NCBI RefSeq assembly: GCF_003609575.1
Contig: NZ_MBTA01000001.1
Location: 372,001 to 436,000, forward strand
Direction: 5' to 3'
From: Pelobium manganitolerans
GTDB lineage: Bacteria > Bacteroidota > Bacteroidia > Sphingobacteriales > Sphingobacteriaceae
Length of the DNA: 64,000 nt
In this document: one piece after another, positions 10,155-18,595 of the stretch
Position numbering within the stretch: the stretch's first letter is position 1
Layout of the letters: each line of letters starts with the position of its first letter
Notes under the pieces: model-generated
What the model saw: only the letters and a program-made list of their open reading frames with translations
What the model was told of the DNA's origin: nothing
The model's database searches: none
Position numbers and translations under genes: made by a program

Positions 10155-10186
10155 AAACTTGCGAAGTTTTAAAACTTCGCAAGTTT
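10155..10186. repeat. Perfect 32-bp palindrome (AACTTCG class)
   Basis: AAACTTGCGAAGTTTT is followed directly by its exact reverse complement AAAACTTCGCAAGTTT, with no loop bases. A related 33-bp hairpin with AACTTCGGAAGT arms lies at 18371-18403, which suggests a dispersed element rather than a gene-specific operator. It is far (about 730 bp) from the next start codon. Confidence 0.85.
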
Positions 10187-10844
10187 GATCAAGGTTAAAG
10201 CTTTAAGCTGTCTTGACAATTAAAACGATACACGCCCTAGGTCTGAAGTTTAATCAGACAAGAAAAACCAAAGCGCATTTTTAGGCACGATAACATGTCC
10301 CGTTGGCGGGGGCAGGGGTTAATACATTCGCAAATAAGTGGTATTAATAGGGGGTTTCTAGGGACTTAGTAGGGAGATCCTAAGGAGTTTCTTCGTTTTT
10401 TCCCTAAGAAATCCGGAACAGATTTTAAGGATTTTCTGCAGTTAATTTAGATGATTTTATGAGCTGTTTTGGCCGGTTATCGAAGTCAGGTTTGGCGTCC
10501 TAAAATTGAGCGTAGATATATCGAAGAATAGGCGGAAGTAGCCCCCTGCGAAACGCCCAAAACGCAAAAAATAAGACGGTGCCAAAAACGTGTGCGACAA
10601 CACAAACCGCTTATGCTCAAATTTGATTTCTGCAAGAAGACTTCCAATAATTTACTATGTTAGCATAATAAATTTGTTTGAAATTCCATTTTTGTAACAA
10701 TATTAATTATATTTTGAATTTATGTTAATATTAGCAGGATAAACTGTAACAAAAATTTGATAAATGAGACTGTTTTTTAATAAATTTTTAATTGTTTGGT
10801 AGTCAGACACTTATGTTTAATTGTTAAAATTTGTTAAATATTTA

Positions 10845-10877
10845 TTTGTTTTTGCGCTAAAGCTCATGGTATCTTTA
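10845..10877 (+). promoter_or_regulatory. Bacteroidota-type promoter of the first SusC/SusD pair
   Basis: TTTG at 10845-10848 and TATCTTTA at 10870-10877 are separated by 21 bp, fitting the -33 TTTG / -7 TAnnTTTG pattern with one mismatch in the last base. The predicted start lies about 30 bp before the SusC ATG, giving a short leader. Confidence 0.55.
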
Positions 10878-10915
10878 AGTTAATTAACACTATTACTAAT
10901 AAATTTTTTGATTGT

Positions 10916-13900
10916 ATGAAAAAACTTGTACAGAGTTTCTTCATCTTGCTGTTGATAGCCACAAGTGTGCTTGCGCAAGATCGGAGAATTACCGGAAAGG
11001 TAACTGCTGCGGAAGATGGCTTGCCATTGCCCGGTGTTTCGGTTAAAGTAACCGGCGAAAAACAAGGAACTCAAACAGATGCGAATGGTAATTTTACTCT
11101 TAATTTACCAGCAGGTGCTAAATCCTTAGAAATTTCTTACATCGGTTTTGTAAGCCAAGTAGTTTCCATTGGAACAAAAACGAATGTAAATGTTGCTTTA
11201 GTAAATGATACTAAAGCTTTGTCTGAAGTTGTGGTTGTAGGTTACTCGACAACCACCCAACAAGCGTTTACCGGTTCTGCAAAGGTTGTTTCTAGCGAAA
11301 ACTTGGAACGCAAAGCAGTTTCTAACGTTTCACAAGCATTAGCGGGTGAAGTTTCGGGCGTAAACGTGATTAATACCAGTGGACAACCCGGCACTACGGC
11401 TACTATTCGCGTGCGTGGTTTTGGTTCTGTAAACGGTAACCGGGCGCCACTTTATGTGGTTGACGGTGCCCCAATTGCAACCAACACCATTAATACGGTA
11501 AATCCTTTAAGTGCAATTAACCCGGATGACATTGATAATGTAACGGTATTAAAAGATGCGGCGGCTACGGCTATTTATGGAGCACGTGGTGCAAATGGTG
11601 TTGTCGTAATCACCACTAAAAGCGGAAAAGGCAAACCTTCTTTTATCGAGGTTAACGGCCAAACCGGCACTAACATGTCTTTGCTGCCAAGGTATGATGT
11701 AATCGAATCTCCTGAGCAATACATTGGGTTAGTTTGGGAAGGGTTGTACAACCAAGCAGTAATTACCGGCAAAACTGATCCAACAGCAACCGCTAACTCC
11801 AGAATCTTTAATCCAAACTATTCGGTGAGTTCTAAATATAATATGTGGAACGTCGCTAACGGTGCAGCATTGATCGATCCGGTTACTAGAACAGTAAAGC
11901 CGGGCGTGACACGTAAATACAACCCTGAGGATTGGGAGGATTATGGCTTCCAAAACTCGTCAAGAAATGAGGCGAACATTAAGTTCGGAGGTTCAAGTGA
12001 TGCCACAAACTATTACAGTTCTTTTGGCTATTTAAAAGATAAAGGTTATTCTGTGGGGTCTGACTACGAAAGATTGTCCGGACGTTTAAACCTGAATCAA
12101 AAGATTAAGCCTTGGTTAACGGGTTCGGTAAATTTAGCTTATGCACGCTCTGAAGCCAATAGAGGTGGCCAATCTGAAGACTCTGGAAGTATTTTTTGGT
12201 TTGTAGATAACATCCCTTCCATTTATCCTGTATTTTTACGTGATGCCACAGGCTCAATCGTTACCGACCCAATTTTTGGAGGTAACCAATATGATTATGG
12301 GCAAGGCAGAGGATTCGGAGCTTTAACCAATGCTATTGCTGATGCCACCTATGATATTCAAAGAGATAACCGTAACGATCTAAACGGTGTAGGTTCTTTG
12401 AAAATAGATATCGTTAAAGGTCTTTCTTTCGAGACGCGCTTGGGAATCCAATATTTTAGCAACATCTATAATTTGCGAAATAATAAGTATTACGGTTCTG
12501 CTGCCGGACAAAACGGTAGTTTATTCCAGAGACGAACAGACTTTACATCGTCAAACTTCTTAAACCTATTAAGATACACTAAATCTTTTGGTGAGCACAG
12601 TATTGAAGCCTTGGCAGCGCACGAATCTACCGACTTCAAGTACAATATTTCTGCTTTCTCTTCTTATAATTTAGTAGATCCAGATTTGCTAGACTTTAAT
12701 AACGCGGTAGTTTCTAATCCGAACTCAGGTTACACCAATGCTTACAAACTAGATAGTTATTTTTCTCAAGTAAACTATAACTACAAATCGACTTATTATT
12801 TGTCAGGAAGTATCCGAAGAGATGGTAGTTCAAGGTTTGTAAAAAACAAATGGGGTACTTTCGGTTCGGTAGGTGCGGCTTGGATTTTATCGAACGAGAG
12901 CTTTATGCAACAGAGCAACGATTTATTCCCTTATTTGAAGTTAAAAGCTAGCTACGGTTTAATAGGCGACCAAGAAGGTGTAGGTTACTATCCAGGTTAT
13001 GATTTATACGCAATTAACAATCTTGAAGATAACCCGGCGTTTTCTTTTGATACCAAAGGAAATCCGGATTTGACTTGGGAAACCGCAAAAATCTTCCAGA
13101 CTGGAGTTGAATTTGATTTTAAAAAATATATCAGCGGTTCGATTGATTACTTCATCAAAAATACTGACGATTTAATCTTCGATAGAAGAGTAGGGCCGTC
13201 TATCGGTTACGCCATTATCAAAGTAAACGATGGTAAACTACGTAATCAAGGTCTGGAATTTGACTTGACCGGACATATTCTTAAAAAAGCCGACTATAGA
13301 TTAGATTTAGGGGTTAACGGTGCGTTCTACAAAAACAAGTTAACTCAAATGCCTATTGATCCGGTTACCGGCAAACAAAAACCAATTGATATCCAAACCG
13401 CATATGGTTACAGCGTTGGCCACTCTATCTACGATTTTTACATGAGGAACTTTGAAGGTGTCGACCCAGCAGATGGTACAAGCATGTGGACACGTTATTA
13501 TAACGACGCTAATAACAACGGCGTTTTAGATGCAGGAGAGGGTATTGCAAGCTTGACCCAGTATTTAGCAGACAACCCAACGGTAAGCGAATCCAGTTTA
13601 AAAACTACAACAACTAAAACGTACTCTAACGCTACCCAGTATTACATTGGTAAATCTGCAATTCCAACTGTGCGCGGTGCATTTAACTTGACAGCAGGCT
13701 ACAAAGCTTTTGATTTAAGCGTTCAAATGTTGTACGGCTTAGGAGGCTATTCTTATGATTATGCCTATGCCACTTTAATGAACAATGATGCTGTAGGCTC
13801 AAATAACTGGAGTACTGATATTCTAAATAGATGGCAAAAAGCTGGTGATGTGACCGACGTACCACGCATTTCAAATGAAGAGGATGCTAACGTTAATGCT

Positions 13901-14152
13901 AGATCTTCTAGATTTTTAACGAAAGCCAACTATTTAGTTTTAAACAATGTGCGTCTGTCATACGGACTTCCGAAAACTTATTTAAGCAAAATTGGTCTTA
14001 CAGATTGTAGCGTTTGGGTTTCGGGAGATAATTTATGGATCAGTTCTGCCAGAGACGGCTTTAATCCAATGATTTCTGAGTCCGGTGCGTCGGATATTTA
14101 CACTTATTCACCTTTGTCAACTATTACTTTAGGTTTGAAAGTACGACTGTAA
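10916..14152 (+). CDS. SusC/RagA-family TonB-dependent transporter (first pair)
   Basis: A 1078-residue outer-membrane protein. A signal peptide (about residues 1-21, ending SVLAQ) is followed by a carboxypeptidase-D-regulatory-like domain (ITGKVTAAEDGLPLPGVSV, residues ~25-100), a TonB-box region (SEVVVVGYST, about 103) and a plug (ALAGEVSGVNVINTSGQPG; LYVVDGAPI; IYGARGANGVVVITTKSG). The rest is a large beta-barrel ending in the aromatic-rich strand TITLGLKVRL. SusC proteins import oligosaccharides or peptides, energised by TonB. SusD follows 11 bp downstream. No degradative enzyme or regulator of a clear polysaccharide locus lies in the same operon, so the substrate is not predictable. Confidence 0.95.
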   Translation: MKKLVQSFFILLLIATSVLAQDRRITGKVTAAEDGLPLPGVSVKVTGEKQGTQTDANGNFTLNLPAGAKSLEISYIGFVSQVVSIGTKTNVNVALVNDTKALSEVVVVGYSTTTQQAFTGSAKVVSSENLERKAVSNVSQALAGEVSGVNVINTSGQPGTTATIRVRGFGSVNGNRAPLYVVDGAPIATNTINTVNPLSAINPDDIDNVTVLKDAAATAIYGARGANGVVVITTKSGKGKPSFIEVNGQTGTNMSLLPRYDVIESPEQYIGLVWEGLYNQAVITGKTDPTATANSRIFNPNYSVSSKYNMWNVANGAALIDPVTRTVKPGVTRKYNPEDWEDYGFQNSSRNEANIKFGGSSDATNYYSSFGYLKDKGYSVGSDYERLSGRLNLNQKIKPWLTGSVNLAYARSEANRGGQSEDSGSIFWFVDNIPSIYPVFLRDATGSIVTDPIFGGNQYDYGQGRGFGALTNAIADATYDIQRDNRNDLNGVGSLKIDIVKGLSFETRLGIQYFSNIYNLRNNKYYGSAAGQNGSLFQRRTDFTSSNFLNLLRYTKSFGEHSIEALAAHESTDFKYNISAFSSYNLVDPDLLDFNNAVVSNPNSGYTNAYKLDSYFSQVNYNYKSTYYLSGSIRRDGSSRFVKNKWGTFGSVGAAWILSNESFMQQSNDLFPYLKLKASYGLIGDQEGVGYYPGYDLYAINNLEDNPAFSFDTKGNPDLTWETAKIFQTGVEFDFKKYISGSIDYFIKNTDDLIFDRRVGPSIGYAIIKVNDGKLRNQGLEFDLTGHILKKADYRLDLGVNGAFYKNKLTQMPIDPVTGKQKPIDIQTAYGYSVGHSIYDFYMRNFEGVDPADGTSMWTRYYNDANNNGVLDAGEGIASLTQYLADNPTVSESSLKTTTTKTYSNATQYYIGKSAIPTVRGAFNLTAGYKAFDLSVQMLYGLGGYSYDYAYATLMNNDAVGSNNWSTDILNRWQKAGDVTDVPRISNEEDANVNARSSRFLTKANYLVLNNVRLSYGLPKTYLSKIGLTDCSVWVSGDNLWISSARDGFNPMISESGASDIYTYSPLSTITLGLKVRL

Positions 14153-14163
14153 ATTTTAAAGTT

Positions 14164-15729
14164 ATGAAACATAAAATATTATTATTCGCAGCCTTTACGT
14201 TGCTTTTTGCAACAAGTTGCGAGAAAGACTTCTTAGATGAAGAACCAAGCGAATACTTATCTCCAGAACAGATAGCTAAAGCTAGCGAGAAAGATCCGTC
14301 ACTATTAAAAGGTTCAATTGCAGGACTGTATGCTCTGATGTATCAGGCAGAGACTGGAGGTACTACAGATCATGATGATTTTGGTCAAAAAGGATATGAC
14401 ATTTATAGTGACATGATCAGCTCTGATATGGTACTGGGAAACACCATATATGGCTGGTATTCTACATTGGCCAAATATCAGTCAACAACAGACTATACCA
14501 GAATAGACGCTTATAAGCCATGGAGATATTACTATAAGATTATACTTGGCGCTAACACAGTTATTCAGGCGTTAGGCGGAAATGATGAAGAGCCTACATT
14601 GGCGGATAACAAATATATTATGGGGCAAGCCAAAGCAATGAGGGCTTACGCGTATTTTTACCTTGCTCAATTTTATTCAAAAGGATATGGTGACGGCAAC
14701 GCCAAAATTCTTCCAATCTATATAGATACAGATTCGCCAAACCAGCCGTTAAGCACAACTAAAGAGGTTTATGATTTGATAATTGAAGACCTTACCCAAG
14801 CAGTGACTTACCTAGATGGATTTAGTAGGGATTCAAAATCTCAAATCAATAAATACGTTGCTGAGGGGTTACTAGCCTATGCTTATGCAGCAAGGGGAAG
14901 CAATGAAGATTTAGCTAAAGTTATTACTTTGACTGAAGACGTTATTACTAATAGCGGGTTGCGACTTAATAACGCAAATGAGCTAGTAGCAAAATTGGAC
15001 GCTAACGGAAAATTGTTAAATCCTGAATCAGGATTCAACAATATTAACAACGCAAGCTGGATGTGGGGTACCGACCTTACTTTAGCAAGCAATCTTGATT
15101 TAGTTTCTTGGTATGGTCAGGTAGATATATTTTCTTACAGCTACGCATGGGCTGGCGATCCTAAAATCATCGATAAAGGACTTTATGATAAAATTCGTTC
15201 TGATGATATTAGAAAAAACCAGTTTGATCCAGAGGTGGGCGGTATAGAAAGCCTTCCTATTTACGCCGATGAGGGCTACGAGGAAGGAGATTTAGATTTT
15301 ACGCCAGTTAACAAGTTTTTTGCTCCAGAGCGTATCATTGGTGGCCAAAGACAAATTACAACGGATTATCTTTACATGCGCTTGGAAGAGATGTATTTGT
15401 TAAATGCCGAAGCTAAGGCAAGATTGAATCAAGATGGACCGGCACGCGACGAACTAAAGCTACTTTTGGCATCTCGAGTTGCTGATATCAGCTACTTGGA
15501 TGGTTTAAGCGGACAGGCGCTGAAAGATGAAGTTTATTTACAAACCCGCATAGAATTATGGGGAGAAGGAAAAACTTATCTAGCCATGAAACGTAATAAA
15601 ATGACTGTGACCCGTGGACCTAATCACATATATTTCCCAGATGAGTCATTCCCTTACAATGATGATAAATTAGATTTTCCTATTCCTCAAGCTGAGATTA
15701 TAAACAATCCGGCTATTACTGGAAATTAA
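14164..15729 (+). CDS. SusD/RagB-family surface lipoprotein (first pair)
   Basis: A 521-residue lipoprotein. The signal peptide ends in TSC with the acylated cysteine at residue 19, followed by acidic residues (EKDFLDEE) of the kind linked to surface export of Bacteroidota lipoproteins. SusD-type TPR helices are visible in KAMRAYAYFYLAQFYSKGYG and near the C-terminus (YLYMRLEEMYLLNAEAKAR). It lids the SusC barrel encoded 11 bp upstream and helps capture substrate. A strong terminator closes the pair at 15747-15776. Confidence 0.94.
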   Translation: MKHKILLFAAFTLLFATSCEKDFLDEEPSEYLSPEQIAKASEKDPSLLKGSIAGLYALMYQAETGGTTDHDDFGQKGYDIYSDMISSDMVLGNTIYGWYSTLAKYQSTTDYTRIDAYKPWRYYYKIILGANTVIQALGGNDEEPTLADNKYIMGQAKAMRAYAYFYLAQFYSKGYGDGNAKILPIYIDTDSPNQPLSTTKEVYDLIIEDLTQAVTYLDGFSRDSKSQINKYVAEGLLAYAYAARGSNEDLAKVITLTEDVITNSGLRLNNANELVAKLDANGKLLNPESGFNNINNASWMWGTDLTLASNLDLVSWYGQVDIFSYSYAWAGDPKIIDKGLYDKIRSDDIRKNQFDPEVGGIESLPIYADEGYEEGDLDFTPVNKFFAPERIIGGQRQITTDYLYMRLEEMYLLNAEAKARLNQDGPARDELKLLLASRVADISYLDGLSGQALKDEVYLQTRIELWGEGKTYLAMKRNKMTVTRGPNHIYFPDESFPYNDDKLDFPIPQAEIINNPAITGN

Positions 15730-15746
15730 AATCACCTAATTCATCA

Positions 15747-15776
15747 CCCCCACGCCAAACAGCGTGGGGGTTTTTT
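15747..15776 (+). terminator. Strong rho-independent terminator after SusD
   Basis: A perfect 9-bp GC-rich stem CCCCCACGC/GCGTGGGGG with loop CAAACA, followed by TTTTTT. It sits 18 bp past the SusD stop and separates the pair from the GHL10 gene. Confidence 0.95.
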
Positions 15777-15832
15777 ATTTTCTGAAAAAAAAGCAATCCT
15801 TACCAAACCCCTCATCCCTACACCAAAAACCC

Positions 15833-15840
15833 TATCTTTG
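15833..15840 (+). promoter_or_regulatory. -7 box upstream of the GHL10 gene
   Basis: TATCTTTG is an exact match to TAnnTTTG, 28 bp before the ATG at 15868. A -33 TTTG at the right distance is not evident. Together with the terminator just upstream it suggests separate transcription of the glycosidase. Confidence 0.45.
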
Positions 15841-15867
15841 CGTTTTCAAAAAGAGCCTTAATAATTT

Positions 15868-17418
15868 TTGATGATGCAATTGAAATCAGCACTTTATACT
15901 TTTCTGTTTTTTCTTTTATCCGCCAACTTTTCCTTCGCACAAGAAATGTCCCCAAAGCGGGAGTTCCGAGGCGTATGGGTAGCCACCGTGGTTAATATTG
16001 ATTGGCCCAGCAAGCCGGGCCTCTCTACGCAAGAACAAAAAGACGAGTTGATTGCTATTTTAAACAAACATCAGGAAGAGGGCATTAATGCAGTCATGTT
16101 CCAAATTAGGCCGGCCACAGATGCTTTCTACGCCATCAGTAACGAGCCCTGGTCGCGTTATTTAACCGGCAAACAGGGTCAGGCGCCATATCCTTTTTAT
16201 GATCCTTTGCAGTTTGCCATTGAAGAATGCCACAAACGCGGCATGGAGCTGCACGCTTGGTTTAACCCCTACCGTGCAACTTTTGATGCCCGCGAAGAAA
16301 CCATTGCCGCCAACCATATTACCCGCACCAAACCCGAGTGGTTTTTAAAGTACGACGGTAAAAAGCTATTTAATCCCGGTTTACCCGAAGTGCGCGAATA
16401 CATTAACCAAGTCATCTTAAACGTGGTGGACCATTACGATATAGACGGGGTGCATTTCGACGATTATTTTTATCCTTACGCAGTTAAAGGTCAGTATTTA
16501 GATGATTATGCCACCTTTAAACAACACAGCCGTGGCTTTGCCGATATTAAAGATTGGCGCCGCGATAATGTGGATTTGCTAATTAAAGCCATTAATGATA
16601 GTGTGCATGCCCACAAAAGTTATGTGAAATTTGGCGTTAGCCCATTCGGTATCTGGAAAAACCGTTCGCAAGATATATTAGGTTCTAACACTGCCGGTGG
16701 CGATTCTTTTTACGGTATTTACGCCGATTCGCGCAAGTGGGTGCAAGAAGGTTGGGTAGATTATATCAATCCGCAGATTTACTGGGCCTTTGAAACCCGC
16801 GCCGCGCCTTATGCCAATTTGGTGGACTGGTGGAGCGAGAACACCTATGGCAGGCATCTTTACATCGGCCACGGGGCTTATAAAATTAACTCGGCAGATT
16901 ACAACTGGCGCAACGCCAAACAGCTGGGCCGGCAAATTACCTACAACCGCGCAAACCCAAGGGTGCAAGGCAGCGTATTTTTCAGTTCAAAATCTTTAAC
17001 GCGCAATCCGCTTGGCATTTCTGATACATTAAGTCGCCACTATTACAAATATCCGGCTTTGCCGCCACTAATGCTTTGGTTGGATTCTGTAGCGCCCAAC
17101 CCGCCAAAAAATTTGTTGGGTATAGAGAGTGAAAGCGGGGTTTTGTTAAGTTGGAAATTGCCGTCCCCAGACCACCAGAACGAGAAAGCTTACGGCTTTG
17201 TGGTTTACCGATTTGAGGAAGGCGAAGAACTAGATTTGGGAAAGGTTAGCGCCATCAAAAACATTTATTACGGCGATATCACTTCTTGGGAAGATACTAA
17301 AGTAGAAAAAGGGAAGGTTTATACTTATGTGGTAACCGCGCTGGATCGCGTAAAGAATGAGAGTGAGCCGGGTTTACCTTTTAAAATTAAGATTAAGAAA
17401 GGCCATAGTCCGCTTTAA
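15868..17418 (+). CDS. Glycosyl hydrolase-like 10 (GHL10/DUF187) exported protein
   Basis: A 516-residue exported protein. Signal peptide about residues 1-25 (ANFSFAQ). The GHL10 (PF02638) domain covers about residues 28-380: REFRGVWVATVVNIDWPS at its start, INAVMFQIRPATDAFY, ELHAWFNPYRATFD and YDIDGVHFDDYFYPY are family hallmarks. A fibronectin-III-like domain follows (about 405-510, PPKNLLGIES, then AYGFVVYRF). Family members are glycosidases, some acting on peptidoglycan-like or uronic glycans; the substrate here is unknown. Its stop codon overlaps that of the convergent downstream gene by four bases (TTAA). Confidence 0.87.
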   Translation: MMMQLKSALYTFLFFLLSANFSFAQEMSPKREFRGVWVATVVNIDWPSKPGLSTQEQKDELIAILNKHQEEGINAVMFQIRPATDAFYAISNEPWSRYLTGKQGQAPYPFYDPLQFAIEECHKRGMELHAWFNPYRATFDAREETIAANHITRTKPEWFLKYDGKKLFNPGLPEVREYINQVILNVVDHYDIDGVHFDDYFYPYAVKGQYLDDYATFKQHSRGFADIKDWRRDNVDLLIKAINDSVHAHKSYVKFGVSPFGIWKNRSQDILGSNTAGGDSFYGIYADSRKWVQEGWVDYINPQIYWAFETRAAPYANLVDWWSENTYGRHLYIGHGAYKINSADYNWRNAKQLGRQITYNRANPRVQGSVFFSSKSLTRNPLGISDTLSRHYYKYPALPPLMLWLDSVAPNPPKNLLGIESESGVLLSWKLPSPDHQNEKAYGFVVYRFEEGEELDLGKVSAIKNIYYGDITSWEDTKVEKGKVYTYVVTALDRVKNESEPGLPFKIKIKKGHSPL

Positions 17419-18107
17419 AGCTTTTTGCGCTTTAAAAATTCTTTGTATTTCTGTTTGATGTAGGCCATATCGTCATAACGGGTCCAATATTTTACGTCTT
17501 CTGCCTTTGGCCGGTGATAGTACATAAACTCGGCTAGGTCTTCGTCTTTAATGGGGATGCTTTGCTTAATAACGGTTTTGTTAAAATGGCGGTCCACCAT
17601 GGTTTCGGCATTTTCGCGTGCTGCATAATTGCTGAAACGTTTGGCGTTGTTGGCATCGGTGCTCAACAGCTCGTGCAGGGCAGTTAACGGACTAAAAATG
17701 TAAACCAGCAAGGGCGGGTCGCCATTGTAAAAGACACCTTTGGCCCTATATTCATCCAGCACCTCTCTTTGCTCTTGTTGTTTAGTTTGGCCTTTTACCT
17801 TCACTTCGTCTAGCGCGATGCTGGCTTCCAGGTAAATCAAAAGGTTTTGCTTGGCGCTGATGACCTGCTGAAAATCCGCAAACCCGATTTTACTAAAGTA
17901 CAAGGTATCGCCGATGGAGGCCTCTATCTGGAAATTGCCCCACTCGTCGGTTTTGGTATGGTGCGTTTTGTTCTGGATAAAAACATTTTCCAGCCTTTTA
18001 TTGCTTCCTCTCTCGAAAACCAAACCCTTAAGCATGGTGCTTTGCGCAAAAAGCATTTGGGTGCTTAAGCTAATTAAAATGCTTAAAAAGGTTTTTTTGC
18101 AGGTCAT
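17415..18107 (-). CDS. Exported protein with carboxypeptidase-regulatory-like domain
   Basis: A 230-residue protein with a signal peptide (residues 1-22, ending MLFAQ) and a transthyretin-like CarboxypepD_reg domain at about 24-100 (MLKGLVFERGSNKRLENVFIQ, TKTDEWGNFQIEASIGD, LYFSKIGF). The rest is charged and helical with no recognised domain. It resembles the N-terminal extension of SusC without plug or barrel. Proteins of this build are common and uncharacterised in Bacteroidota. It converges on the GHL10 gene, sharing the palindromic TTAA as stop codons. Confidence 0.75.
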   Translation of the reverse strand: MTCKKTFLSILISLSTQMLFAQSTMLKGLVFERGSNKRLENVFIQNKTHHTKTDEWGNFQIEASIGDTLYFSKIGFADFQQVISAKQNLLIYLEASIALDEVKVKGQTKQQEQREVLDEYRAKGVFYNGDPPLLVYIFSPLTALHELLSTDANNAKRFSNYAARENAETMVDRHFNKTVIKQSIPIKDEDLAEFMYYHRPKAEDVKYWTRYDDMAYIKQKYKEFLKRKKL

Positions 18108-18192
18108 TTGTTTAAAGATGCGGATTTATTTTTTGCCGAGGCTGGTTTTTGGGTTTTTTAACAATAGCCGGTGGTAAACGGTGCTAGCTAAG

Positions 18193-18228
18193 GTCGCAGG
18201 GTTCTCTTCGAGAAACCCTGCTCGGACA
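18193..18228. repeat. GCAGGGTT...AACCCTGC hairpin repeat, copy 3
   Basis: Core GTCGCAGGGTTCTCTTCGAG followed by AAACCCTGCTCGGACA. It is identical in the core to the copy at 7431-7478, more than 10 kb away. Confidence 0.85.
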
Positions 18229-18230
18229 GA

Positions 18231-18310
18231 ATCATCGTACCATTTCACTACATTCTAAGAGATATGGTGAAGCACAGGTTGCAAACCGGCGCTAGGTGAG
18301 GTCGCAGGGT
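18231..18310. repeat. ~80-bp direct repeat, unit A
   Basis: Runs from ATCATCGTACCATTTCACTA through GAGATATGGTGAAGCAC to GCGCTAGGTGAGGTCGCAGG. The partner (unit B) lies at 18427-18505 in the same orientation, and each unit leads into a GCAGGGTT repeat, so hairpin and flank seem to have been copied together. Confidence 0.8.
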
Positions 18311-18363
18311 TACCCTGCTAGGACAAAACCCTGCTCGGACAACAGAAACCCTGCTCGGACAAC
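18301..18363. repeat. Degenerate GCAGGGTT copy with two tandem half-units
   Basis: GTCGCAGGGTTACCCTGCTA lacks the TCTCTTCGAGAA apex, so the arms almost touch. Two copies of the right half, AAACCCTGCTCGGACAACA, follow in tandem. This looks like slippage or partial deletion within the element. Confidence 0.75.
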
Positions 18364-18370
18364 AAGTGAA

Positions 18371-18403
18371 AGACTTCCGAAGTTTCAAAAACTTCGGAAG
18401 TCT
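18371..18403. repeat. 33-bp perfect hairpin (AACTTCG class)
   Basis: AGACTTCCGAAGTTT and AAACTTCGGAAGTCT are exact reverse complements around the loop CAA. It belongs with the palindrome at 10155-10186. Confidence 0.85.
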
Positions 18404-18426
18404 AAGCCCCTCAAACATTGAGCGAA

Positions 18427-18505
18427 ATCATCGTACATTTCACTAATTCTACGAGATATGGTGAAGCACCGGTCGCAAACTCGCTCTAGGTGAGGTCGCA
18501 GGGTT
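18427..18505. repeat. ~80-bp direct repeat, unit B
   Basis: Same sequence as unit A at 18231-18310 with scattered substitutions and small indels (for example ACGAGATATGGTGAAGCACC). It runs directly into GCAGGGTT copy 5. Confidence 0.8.
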
Positions 18506-18530
18506 CTCTTCGAGAAATCCTGCTCGGACA
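18495..18530. repeat. GCAGGGTT...ATCCTGC hairpin repeat, copy 5
   Basis: GTCGCAGGGTTCTCTTCGAG followed by AAATCCTGCTCGGACA. One C-to-T change in the right arm relative to the other copies becomes a G-T pair in the hairpin. Confidence 0.85.
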
Positions 18531-18571
18531 AAAAATAAAAAAGCTGCCTCTTTGTTTGAGACAGCCTTTTG
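18530..18571 (-). terminator. Rho-independent terminator of gmd
   Basis: Read on the minus strand, AGGCTGTCTC and GAGGCAGCTT pair with two G-U pairs around AAACAAA, followed by TTTTATTTTTT. It lies about 25 bp past the gmd stop. Confidence 0.85.
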
Positions 18572-18595
18572 TTATCATTTAGCGAAGCACAATTG

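Larger units (their letters stand above)
9935..10915. other. Long intergenic region upstream of the first SusC
   Basis: 981 bp. It holds a perfect 32-bp palindrome (10155-10186), an uncharacterised stretch from 10190 to about 10650, then a very AT-rich leader (10660-10915) with the SusC promoter at 10845-10877. I found no convincing ORF or structured RNA. The size may reflect decayed sequence, as both flanking genes point away from it. Confidence 0.6.
18108..18595. other. Repeat-rich intergenic region
   Basis: 488 bp consisting mostly of repeats: three GCAGGGTT hairpins (one broken), two tandem half-units, one long AACTTCGGAAGT hairpin and a direct duplication of about 80 bp. The gmd terminator lies at its right edge. 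The short ORF at 18385-18603 is an artefact of these repeats. Confidence 0.75.

Noticed and set aside
9990-10660. Possible structured RNA or riboswitch in the long gap before the first SusC
   Set aside because: Apart from one palindrome I see no conserved riboswitch core or tRNA-like fold, and the region is far from the promoter.
7298-18530. CRISPR array made of the GCAGGGTT repeats
   Set aside because: Copies are few, far apart or irregularly spaced, and the spacers are themselves duplicated; no cas genes are present.
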